Positions 8,919 through 15,574 of a stretch of DNA of 62,383 nucleotides are shown here, one piece after another; within the stretch, counting starts at the first letter, position 1; each line of letters begins with the position of its first letter. Source of the DNA: Pseudarthrobacter sp. NamE5 (GTDB taxonomy: Bacteria; Actinomycetota; Actinomycetes; Actinomycetales; Micrococcaceae); NCBI RefSeq assembly GCF_005796225.1, contig NZ_VAHO01000020.1, positions 1 to 62,383 on the forward strand. Reading direction: 5' to 3'. The notes under the pieces are model-generated. The model saw only the letters and a list, made by a program, of their open reading frames with translations. It made no database searches and was not told the origin of the DNA. Position numbers and translations under genes: made by a program.

Positions 8919-10181
8919 TTAGCTGGCTTTGGTAGCGGCGGCGCGCTTTTGGGCCAGTTTTATCTCCAGGACCGCGTCCAGTGCCTGTTGGACGCGGTCA
9001 GCTGCTCCTGCCGCACTGAAGGCTTTCTGCGCTTCCTCCAGGTGCACCAGGGCTTCCTCGGGTTCACCCGCGGCTTTGAGGGATTTGCCCAGCAGCAGCG
9101 AGACCTCGCCTGCCGTGTGCTTGGCCAGTGACGCCCGCTCCGCATGGATCTCGCGGAGTTTTTCGACGGCGGCAACGATGTCCCCGGTGAGGTACAGCCA
9201 CCGTGCCCGGATGAAGGCAACCTCCAGCTCATCACTCTTTGTCCCGCCGACGATGGAGAAGGCCAGCTCTGCCCGCTCGATGGACGAAAGGGTTTCTGGT
9301 TCAACAATTCCCGACGACAACCGCACGGCTGCCGAGGCCTTGTTGAACCGGGCCCACAGTTCGATGTCGTTCGCTGGGGAGAGCAGCCGGGCGGCGCGTT
9401 CGTGGTGCCTGACTCCCTCTGTGTAGTCATGCCGCATGAAGGCGACATTGCCGACCACCCACGCAACCTCGCCGGCGAGCTGGGACATTGAGCTTTCATC
9501 CACCTGCGCGAGCAGATCCTGGCAGGAAGCCCACGCTTCATCCAGTCGGCCGCTTTCAGCTAAGGCGCCAATGAGTACCCGGAGTGCGCCAATGATAATC
9601 GTGGAACTTTTTGGCAGCTGCCGGGACAGTTGCATCGCTTCCTGTGCGTGGTTCACGGCCGCCGACAATTGCCCCTGGCGCTGGCATACGGTGGCCAGCA
9701 TTTGGCGGGCACGAACACCGAGCCCTACTGATTCTGTGGCCATAGGATGCTCCAGCAGGCGCTGGATGATTTCCCGGCACTCCTGCAGATCGCCATGCTT
9801 CATGAGACATTCCGCCTGCATGTAGGACATGTTCCACCACGCACTGGTGTTCTTGCCTTCGAGGGCAATTCTTGCAGCTGTTGCTGCATGGCTTGCCGCA
9901 AGAGGATAATCCCTGAGGTCCCATGCTTGGCGGGCATAAAGCCCCGCAAGAACATATTCGGCGTCGCTGACGGTAATCGGCTGGCTCCAGGCTTCCAATG
10001 CCTTTGGCGCCAGCTCCAGCCTTTTAGCGAGTTCGTCGATCACCTCCGCGGTCGGCTCCCTACGGCCCGTCTCAAGCAATGAGATGTAGCTGGGGGAGTA
10101 GAGGTCCTTGCCGAGCTCAGCCTGCGTCAACCCGCGTTCCAGCCGCTCCGCCCGGAGCTTCTCCCCGAATCCGTTGCCCAC
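8919..10181 (-). CDS. XRE-family regulator with TPR repeats, putative peptide-pheromone receptor
   Basis: A 420-residue protein: an N-terminal helix-turn-helix of the XRE type (about residues 6-62, with LTQAELGKDLYSPSYISLLE), then a long all-helical region of TPR-like repeats to the C-terminus (for example ASHAATAARIALEGK, LAETYP-like helices, and EEALVHLEEAQKAFSAAG). The HTH-plus-TPR layout is that of RRNPP receptors such as PlcR and PrgX, which bind short imported peptides. AGGAGG abuts the ATG at 10187 with no spacing, but stands six bases before GTG at 10181, so the GTG is the likelier start. It is divergent from the secreted-peptide gene at 10313, with a 24-bp dyad between them. That this peptide is its ligand is inference from position and architecture. 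Confidence 0.82.
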   Translation of the reverse strand: MGNGFGEKLRAERLERGLTQAELGKDLYSPSYISLLETGRREPTAEVIDELAKRLELAPKALEAWSQPITVSDAEYVLAGLYARQAWDLRDYPLAASHAATAARIALEGKNTSAWWNMSYMQAECLMKHGDLQECREIIQRLLEHPMATESVGLGVRARQMLATVCQRQGQLSAAVNHAQEAMQLSRQLPKSSTIIIGALRVLIGALAESGRLDEAWASCQDLLAQVDESSMSQLAGEVAWVVGNVAFMRHDYTEGVRHHERAARLLSPANDIELWARFNKASAAVRLSSGIVEPETLSSIERAELAFSIVGGTKSDELEVAFIRARWLYLTGDIVAAVEKLREIHAERASLAKHTAGEVSLLLGKSLKAAGEPEEALVHLEEAQKAFSAAGAADRVQQALDAVLEIKLAQKRAAATKAS

Positions 10182-10210
10182 GAACATCCTCCTTTCCCGG
10201 ACAGTATTTG

Positions 10211-10234
10211 CACAGAGGCTTGACATCCTCTGTG
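10211..10234. promoter_or_regulatory. Perfect 24-bp dyad centred on the peptide-gene -35, candidate operator
   Basis: CACAGAGG (10211-10218), eight bases, then CCTCTGTG (10227-10234): a perfect 8-bp inverted repeat. The eight central bases contain TTGACA (10220-10225), the presumed -35 of the peptide gene. An XRE dimer bound here would control the peptide promoter directly. The site lies 30 bases upstream of the regulator's own start on the other strand, so autoregulation is also possible. Confidence 0.6.
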
Positions 10235-10250
10235 GAAAACATTTTACAAT
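10220..10250 (+). promoter_or_regulatory. Predicted promoter of the secreted-peptide gene
   Basis: TTGACA at 10220-10225 is a perfect -35 hexamer; TACAAT at 10245-10250 matches the -10 consensus at five of six positions with a 19-base spacer, slightly long. The predicted transcript would start near 10257, giving a leader of about 55 bases. TTGACAT (10220-10226) is also repeated in inverted form as ATGTCAA (10253-10259), flanking the -10 region, which may be a second regulatory dyad. Confidence 0.55.
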
Positions 10251-10312
10251 GTATGTCAACAAGGGCAGTGCTGGCTTTGTAACGAATCCGACTCGTATTG
10301 AGGAACCGAATT

Positions 10313-10528
10313 ATGTTGAAGAAGATCGTAACCGCAGCGGCGCTGGCCGGTGCTCTGGCTTTCTCTGCAGCGGCTCCGGCCGTCCTGTCCGCAGGTTCCA
10401 TTGCCGATACCGAAGGTGTCTCTGTAGCGAGGACAGGCAACTGGCCTGATCCCATGTCCAAGCCCACAAAGGACAAGGGAAGCACAACCTACACTACCTA
10501 CACCGGCAACTGGCCTGATCCGATGTAA
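10313..10528 (+). CDS. Small secreted peptide precursor with duplicated TGNWPDPM core
   Basis: A 71-residue precursor I do not recognise from any family. Residues 1-27 form a classic signal sequence: MLKK, a hydrophobic stretch TAAALAGALAFSAAA, then a small-residue region. The octapeptide TGNWPDPM occurs twice, at residues 41-48 and 64-71; the second copy is the exact C-terminus. The two DNA copies (10433-10456 and 10502-10525) match at 22 of 24 bases. The linker SKPTKDKG...TTY is polar. GAGGAA (10300-10305) seven bases upstream of ATG is a good ribosome binding site. An export signal with a short C-terminal core beside an HTH-TPR regulator suggests a pheromone precursor. Alternatives are a RiPP precursor (no maturation enzyme nearby) or a cell-surface peptide. 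Confidence 0.75.
   Translation: MLKKIVTAAALAGALAFSAAAPAVLSAGSIADTEGVSVARTGNWPDPMSKPTKDKGSTTYTTYTGNWPDPM
10433..10525 (+). repeat. Two direct copies of the 24-base TGNWPDPM coding unit
   Basis: Copies at 10433-10456 and 10502-10525 differ at two third-codon positions (ACA/ACC for Thr and CCC/CCG for Pro) and encode identical octapeptides, separated by 45 bases of unrelated coding sequence. Synonymous-only differences between copies indicate that the peptide, not the DNA, is under selection. Confidence 0.95.
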
Positions 10529-10554
10529 CAGCTTCCTCACACAATGGAGGCGAG

Positions 10555-10593
10555 GATGGCCCCGGAGCGAAAGCTCCGGGGCCATCCGTTTTT
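10555..10593 (+). terminator. Strong intrinsic terminator of the peptide gene
   Basis: A perfect 14-bp stem (10555-10568 with 10573-10586), GATGGCCCCGGAGC paired with its complement, closed by a GAAA tetraloop and followed by CGTTTTT. It lies 27 bases behind the peptide stop codon, so the peptide gene is a single-gene transcript. Confidence 0.92.
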
Positions 10594-10610
10594 AATAACA
10601 CCGAGGTAAC

Positions 10611-10642
10611 GAAAAGAGGGCCTCCGGTAGGAGACCCTCTTT
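10611..10642 (-). terminator. Intrinsic terminator after tRNA-Pro
   Basis: Read on the minus strand: AAAGAGGG, an internal wobble, CTCC, loop TACC, GGAG, CCCTCTTT, then more T. It directly follows the tRNA 3' end. With the peptide-gene terminator it forms a tail-to-tail pair. Confidence 0.8.
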
Positions 10643-10646
10643 GTCA

Positions 10647-10723
<77 letters not shown>

Positions 10724-10811
10724 ATCCGCTGCAAAAGCAACTTTACAAGGATAGCCGATCCGGGGTCCCGATGCGAAATCCTGGCGCGGCAATACTGCCT
10801 TAGCGTTCCAA

Positions 10812-10836
10812 CCAGCGGGAACGTCGTTCCCGCTGG
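10812..10836. repeat. Perfect 11-bp hairpin immediately after the ABC exporter operon
   Basis: CCAGCGGGAAC (10812-10822), GTC, GTTCCCGCTGG (10826-10836). It begins two bases behind the stop codon of the exporter operon. It lacks a T tract on the minus strand (only TT follows), so it could be a transcript-stabilising or partially terminating hairpin. Confidence 0.55.
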
Positions 10837-10838
10837 AG

Positions 10839-12665
10839 TTAGACCAGTGAGTCCTTCCAGGCACCATGAAGGTCGGCGAAGCGTCCGCCGCCGCCAATCA
10901 GTTCGGCAGGGCTGCCGTCCTCCACAATGCGGCCATCGTGCACCACCAGTACCCTATCTGCGGTTTCCACCGTGGACAGGCGGTGGGCAATGATCAGTGC
11001 GGTCCTGCGGTCTGCTTCAGTGCCGGCCAACAGGTTAGCCAGGCCTTGCTGCACGAGCCTCTCGGACGGGATGTCCAGCGAAGACGTTGCCTCATCAAGG
11101 ATCAACACGGCCGGGCGGGCAAGGAAAGCCCTGGCGAAACTGATGAGCTGCCGCTGCCCGGAGGAGACTCGCCCCCCGCGCTTGTTGACGTCGGTGTCGT
11201 AGCCTTCCGGCAGTTCCATGATGAAATCGTGGGCACCTACTGCCCTCGCCGCTTGCTCAATTTCCGCCCGTGAGGCCTCTGGCCGGCCCAGCGCGATGTT
11301 GTCGGCAACGGACCCGCTGAACAGGAACGCCTCCTGCGTGACCATCACGATGTTATGGCGCAGGTCCGTGGTGCCGAGGTCCCGGAGGTCCACCGCGTCA
11401 AGGGTGAGCGAGCCGGAGGTGACGTCGTAGAACCGGGCTATCAGCTTGGCCAGGGTGGATTTCCCTGCACCTGTCTGGCCCACCAGGGCAACCGTCTGGC
11501 CTGCGGGAATGTGCAGTTTCAGGGTCGGGACGATGACCGGGCCGTCGCCATAGCGGAACTCCACATTCTTGAAGTCGATGGCACCCTTGGCATTCTTAAG
11601 GGCAACGGGGTTCTTGGGCGGCCGGACGGTGGGCACTTCCTCCAGCAGCCCCGACACCTTTTCGAGGGCAGCCTGCGCGCTTTGGAACGAGTTGTAGAAC
11701 ATGGCCATTTGGTCCACGGGGTGGAAAAACCGCTTGGTGGAGAGGATGAGCGCCAGCAACACGCCGACTTCCAGGTCCCCGTCCAGGACGCGGAAGCCGC
11801 CGAAGAGCAGGACCACTGCCACACAGACGTTGCCGATCAGCACCAAACCCGGCTGGAAGATGCCGTTGAGGTTGATGGACCGTACGGTGACCCGCCGGTA
11901 ATCCTCTGCGAGCTGGCTGTAACGCTCGGAGTTTTCCCGCTCTTTGCGGAAGGCCTTGACCGCACGGATCCCGGTCATGGTCTCCACGAAGTGCACAATC
12001 AGGCGCGCAGACACGACGCGCGACTCGCGGAAGGCAATCTGGGAATGTTTCTGGTACCAGCGCGCCAGGAAGAACATGGGCAGTCCGGCGGCCAGCACCA
12101 GCAGGCCGCTCCGCCAGTCCAGGGCAAAAACCGTCACGGCCGTGAAAATCATGAACAGCAATCCGGAGGCCAGCGAGCTCACACCGGAATCCAGGAGTTC
12201 GCGGAGGGCCTCCAGGTCGGAGGTCTGCCGGGCGATGATCCTGCCGGAAGTGTACTTCTCGTGGAACTCAAGGCTGAGCCGCTGGGTGTGGCGGAAAACG
12301 CGCAGGCGCAGGTCCAGCAGCATCGCCTGGCTCAGCTTCGCCGTGGAGGTGACGTACAGGGCTGTGAGCCCCGCCGTCGCAATGGCCGCCAGCAGGTAGG
12401 CGACGCCCGTGAACACCAGGGGAGCGTTGTTTCCCGCCTGCAGCGCAGGCAGGGCGTGGTCGATGCCGAAGGCGATCAGCGCCGGACCTGCCACGCGTGC
12501 CGCCTGGGAAAGGACGACGGTGGCGATGGTCAGCCAGAACCGCAACCGCACCGGCCGGATGAGTGAGCGCAGCAAGGCGAGCGACCGCCGTCGTACCGCC
12601 CTGCTGTCACTCTTGCTGAGGTGGGCATTGTCCTCGTTGGCGGTGCCGAAGGCTGCGGTGCTCAT
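10839..12665 (-). CDS. ABC exporter half-transporter, catalytically competent subunit
   Basis: A 608-residue type IV ABC exporter half: six transmembrane helices within about residues 40-325 and a nucleotide-binding domain from 360. Walker A GQTGAGKST is at 396-404, Q-loop VTQEAF near 442, Walker B LILDE ends in Glu525, and D-loop SSLD and H-loop IAHRLST are present. The signature motif is VSSGQ (500-504) instead of LSGGQ. It overlaps the upstream half-transporter gene by four bases (ATGA), so the two form a heterodimer. Its altered signature would pair with the partner's defective Walker B, as in TM287/288-type exporters. The substrate is unknown: drug, lipid or peptide. It is not clearly linked to the nearby secreted peptide. 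Confidence 0.9.
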   Translation of the reverse strand: MSTAAFGTANEDNAHLSKSDSRAVRRRSLALLRSLIRPVRLRFWLTIATVVLSQAARVAGPALIAFGIDHALPALQAGNNAPLVFTGVAYLLAAIATAGLTALYVTSTAKLSQAMLLDLRLRVFRHTQRLSLEFHEKYTSGRIIARQTSDLEALRELLDSGVSSLASGLLFMIFTAVTVFALDWRSGLLVLAAGLPMFFLARWYQKHSQIAFRESRVVSARLIVHFVETMTGIRAVKAFRKERENSERYSQLAEDYRRVTVRSINLNGIFQPGLVLIGNVCVAVVLLFGGFRVLDGDLEVGVLLALILSTKRFFHPVDQMAMFYNSFQSAQAALEKVSGLLEEVPTVRPPKNPVALKNAKGAIDFKNVEFRYGDGPVIVPTLKLHIPAGQTVALVGQTGAGKSTLAKLIARFYDVTSGSLTLDAVDLRDLGTTDLRHNIVMVTQEAFLFSGSVADNIALGRPEASRAEIEQAARAVGAHDFIMELPEGYDTDVNKRGGRVSSGQRQLISFARAFLARPAVLILDEATSSLDIPSERLVQQGLANLLAGTEADRRTALIIAHRLSTVETADRVLVVHDGRIVEDGSPAELIGGGGRFADLHGAWKDSLV

Positions 12666-14488
12666 CGGGTGGCCTCCTCTGCCCGGATATCGTCCTCTTC
12701 CTTGAGATCCGAGAGTTCCGAATCCAGGTCCCGGGGTTCCTGGTCCAGGCTCGCGATGACGTAACGGTAATGCTCGTTGCTGGTCAGCAGTTCCGTGTGG
12801 GTTCCGACGGCGGCAATCCTGCCTTCCTCAAGCAGCGCCACCCGGTCCGCGAGGGCCACGGTGGACGGGCGGTGGGCGACGATCAGCGTGGTGGTGTCCT
12901 TCAGTACCTGCCGGAGCCGTGCTTCCACCAGTTCCTCAGTGTGGACATCCAGCGCGGACAGCGGGTCGTCCAGTACGAGCACGCGCGGGCGTGCAGCGAT
13001 GGCGCGCGCAAGGGCAATCCGCTGGCGCTGGCCACCGGACAGGCTCAGGCCTTCCTCACCGATCAGGGTGTCCAGGCCCTCGGGCAGGGAATAGGCGAAG
13101 TGCGCCTGCGCAACGTCCAGGGCTTCTTCCAGGACAGCACCAGAGCGTTCCGGGGCGCCTAGCAGGACGTTGTCCCGGACCGAGCTGGAGAACAGGGTGG
13201 TGTCCTCGAAGGCAACGGCTACGACGCGGCGGAGCTCCGCCACATCGAAGTCACGCAGGTCCACGCCATCGATGCTGATGGAGCCCGCCGTGACGTCATA
13301 GAGCCGGGGCACCAGTTGGATGAGCGCGCTCTTGCCGCTTCCCGTGATTCCCACCAGGGCCATGGTTTCGCCCGGACGGACTTCCAGGTTGATGTCCTTC
13401 AGGATGGGCCTGTCCGGGGCGTCCTCGAAGGCGAAAGTGGCGTTTCGGAATTTTAGCGCTCCGGCCAGCTGGCGCGGGCGGCGGGGTTTGGGTGGGCTGG
13501 TAATGGTGTTCTTTGAGTCCATCACCTCGTAATGACGATCGACGGCGGTCTTGGCAGTGAGTGCCATGGCCAGCAGCATCCCGGAAAATTCCACCGGCGA
13601 AGCTATCACGGCAGCGGTTGCAAAGAACGCCACCAGCGCCCCGATGCTCAGCTGTCCGGTGGCGCAGAGCATGATGCCAACCACCAGGCCGGCACCCAGT
13701 GCGAGCTCCGGAAGCAACGTGACTACCATGGTGAACATTGCCTGGTGCCGCGCCTTGTCAATCTCCGTTTGGCGCAGCTCTTCGGCCTGCTCTTCGAAGT
13801 TGTCCAATGCTTCCCGGCTGCGGCCAAAAGCCTTAAGGACACGGATCCCGTGGACAGATTCCTCCACCGTGGTGGCCAGGTCTCCCGCCTGGTCCTGGCT
13901 GCGGCGGGCCACCTTGCTGAAGCGGGTCCGGAACCGGAAGCTGTAGGCCATGATGGGCACGGCCGCGGCCAGGAAAATCAGCGCGAGCTGCCAGCTCATG
14001 GCGAACATGACCGCGATGCCGATGACCACGGTGAGGGTGGTCACCACCAGCATGATGGCGCCGAACGCCATCCAGCGGCGCAGGAAGTTCAGGTCTGTCA
14101 TGGCGCGCGACAGGAGCTGCCCGGAACCCCACCTGTCGTGGAAGGAGACGGTCAGTTCCTGGAGGTGGTCATAGAGGGAAACGCGCATCCGGGTTTCCAC
14201 CGTGGTGGCCGGGTTGATGACGAACTGGCGGCGGAGCGCAACCAGGCCTGCTTCTGCGATGCCCAGGACAAGGATGATCCCGGCGGATACCCAGATGGCT
14301 TCGGTGCTGCCGCCGGGCTGCAACGACTCGTTGATCAGGACACGCAGGACCTGGGGGATGGCAAGGGCAACCACGCTCGCGAGGAGCGCGCAGAGCAGTC
14401 CCAGCAGGAGCCGGGGAATGATGGGCCTGACATGGGGGTAGAGACGACTGATCGACCGAAAAAATGAAGTTTGCGTTTGCCTGGCCAT
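12662..14488 (-). CDS. ABC exporter half-transporter, degenerate-site subunit
   Basis: A 608-residue partner of the following gene with the same layout: six membrane helices (about 25-310), then a nucleotide-binding domain. Walker A GITGSGKS is at 380-387 and the signature is a perfect LSGGQ (483-487). The catalytic Glu after Walker B is replaced by Asp (VLDD, Asp508), and the Q-loop position reads AFEDTT with Glu428 in place of Gln. One composite ATP site is therefore expected to bind but hardly hydrolyse ATP. The C-terminal tail is acidic (DLKEEDDIRAEE). Synteny and layout resemble the mycobacterial Rv1273c/Rv1272c pair. A MarR-like palindrome lies 28 bases upstream. Confidence 0.9.
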   Translation of the reverse strand: MARQTQTSFFRSISRLYPHVRPIIPRLLLGLLCALLASVVALAIPQVLRVLINESLQPGGSTEAIWVSAGIILVLGIAEAGLVALRRQFVINPATTVETRMRVSLYDHLQELTVSFHDRWGSGQLLSRAMTDLNFLRRWMAFGAIMLVVTTLTVVIGIAVMFAMSWQLALIFLAAAVPIMAYSFRFRTRFSKVARRSQDQAGDLATTVEESVHGIRVLKAFGRSREALDNFEEQAEELRQTEIDKARHQAMFTMVVTLLPELALGAGLVVGIMLCATGQLSIGALVAFFATAAVIASPVEFSGMLLAMALTAKTAVDRHYEVMDSKNTITSPPKPRRPRQLAGALKFRNATFAFEDAPDRPILKDINLEVRPGETMALVGITGSGKSALIQLVPRLYDVTAGSISIDGVDLRDFDVAELRRVVAVAFEDTTLFSSSVRDNVLLGAPERSGAVLEEALDVAQAHFAYSLPEGLDTLIGEEGLSLSGGQRQRIALARAIAARPRVLVLDDPLSALDVHTEELVEARLRQVLKDTTTLIVAHRPSTVALADRVALLEEGRIAAVGTHTELLTSNEHYRYVIASLDQEPRDLDSELSDLKEEDDIRAEEATR

Positions 14489-14515
14489 GCCCGCTTCTCA
14501 AGCTCTAAAACGAAT

Positions 14516-14536
14516 GTAGTTTCCCGTAGCAACTAC
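14516..14536. promoter_or_regulatory. MarR-type inverted repeat upstream of the ABC exporter operon
   Basis: GTAGTT (14516-14521), nine bases, AACTAC (14531-14536): a perfect 6-bp inverted repeat with the spacing typical of MarR-family operators. On the minus strand TACATT (14518-14513) overlaps it and could be the operon's -10. No MarR gene is adjacent, so any regulator acts in trans. Confidence 0.45.
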
Positions 14537-14623
14537 CCTATGCCATGAGGTGAGCCGGTTCACAGGAAAAATTGGCCGTTTTATACGCTTGCCTAGTTAT
14601 TGCGTGCCGTAATAGAAGGGCCG

Positions 14624-15574
14624 TCAGGACGGCGAGGTGAGGGTCAGCAGGACGGCTTCGGGTTTGCAGGCGATCCTTACCGGGGCGAAGCGGGAGGTGC
14701 CGATGCCGCCTGAGACGTTGACCGGCGTCGTACGTCCATTGCTGGTCCAGTCATGCAGGCCCTTTGCCCGCCACGTGGGCAGGTCGCAGTTGGACACGAC
14801 GGCGCCGTAGCCGGGAATGCACAGCTGGCCGCCGTGGGTATGTCCCGCGAGCAGGAGGTCGGCGCCTTCTTCCGTGAAGTGGTCGAGCACCCGCTGGTAG
14901 GGCGCGTGGAGGACTGCCACCTTGAGGTGGTCGCTGGCATCCTGGTTTACGGTTCCGCGGGGCCAGCCGGCGTACTTTTCCCGTTTCAGGTGGGGATCGT
15001 CCACTCCCGAGAAATCAAACCGCATGCCGTTGAGGGCCAGGGACTGGTGGCGGTTGGTCAGATCCACCCAGCCGGCCATTCCGAAACCCGACCGCAGCCG
15101 CGGCCAGTCGAGCAGGTTCGGTTTCGGCTTCACCTTCGACGGGCCGAACAGATACAGGGCCGGATTTTTCAGGCTGGGCGCGAAGTAGTCGTTGGAACCC
15201 GGAACGAAGACGCCCGGAAAGTCGAGCAGTGGCCGTAGGGCGGCCAGGAGGGGATCCACGGCTCTCGTGTGGCTCAGGTTATCGCCGGTGTTTACCACCA
15301 GGTCCGGCTCCAGGTCGGCCAGGGACTGCAGCCAGGCCGCCTTCCGCTTCTGGCCCGGGACGAAGTGGATGTCACTCAGGTGAAGGATGCGGAATGGGCT
15401 CCGTCCCGACGGCAGGATGGGGAGCATTTCCTCGCGGAGGACAAACTGGTTTCTCTCCCACAGGCCATACCCGAAGGCTGCCGCTCCGGCGGCCGCTCCC
15501 GTTCCGGCGGTGACGGCGAAGCCGCGCCCGATGCTTCGGGCGCGGCTGGCGAGGGTGCTGTCTGTCATTGGCAC
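14624..15574 (-). CDS. Membrane-anchored metallophosphoesterase (YkuE-like)
   Basis: A 316-residue calcineurin-like phosphoesterase. After a hydrophobic N-terminal helix (about residues 18-40), the motifs LHLSDIHF, VNTGDNL, GSND and GHTHGGQ mark the two-metal active site in the expected order. The nearest described relatives are YkuE-type proteins acting on the outside of the membrane. GTG at 15574 overlaps the PBP stop codon by one base; ATG at 15568 is an equally good start. The PBP-metallophosphoesterase order matches ponA2-Rv3683 of mycobacteria, suggesting a role in envelope or phospholipid metabolism; the substrate is unknown. Confidence 0.85.
   Translation of the reverse strand: MPMTDSTLASRARSIGRGFAVTAGTGAAAGAAAFGYGLWERNQFVLREEMLPILPSGRSPFRILHLSDIHFVPGQKRKAAWLQSLADLEPDLVVNTGDNLSHTRAVDPLLAALRPLLDFPGVFVPGSNDYFAPSLKNPALYLFGPSKVKPKPNLLDWPRLRSGFGMAGWVDLTNRHQSLALNGMRFDFSGVDDPHLKREKYAGWPRGTVNQDASDHLKVAVLHAPYQRVLDHFTEEGADLLLAGHTHGGQLCIPGYGAVVSNCDLPTWRAKGLHDWTSNGRTTPVNVSGGIGTSRFAPVRIACKPEAVLLTLTSPS

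Noticed and set aside
10313..10528. The small peptide as a RiPP (for example lanthipeptide or lasso) precursor
   Set aside because: No maturation enzyme, protease or immunity gene is nearby, the core has no Ser/Cys-rich pattern, and a cleavable export signal at the N-terminus is atypical for most RiPP leaders. Kept only as an alternative.
11355..12566. 403-codon plus-strand frame inside the ABC exporter gene
   Set aside because: Antisense shadow of an unmistakable ABC transporter with all its motifs on the minus strand.
10839..14488. The ABC exporter pair as the dedicated exporter of the TGNWPDPM precursor
   Set aside because: The precursor has a normal Sec-type signal sequence and needs no ABC exporter; the operon is separated from it by two terminators and a tRNA and is transcribed the other way. 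No peptidase C39 domain is present.
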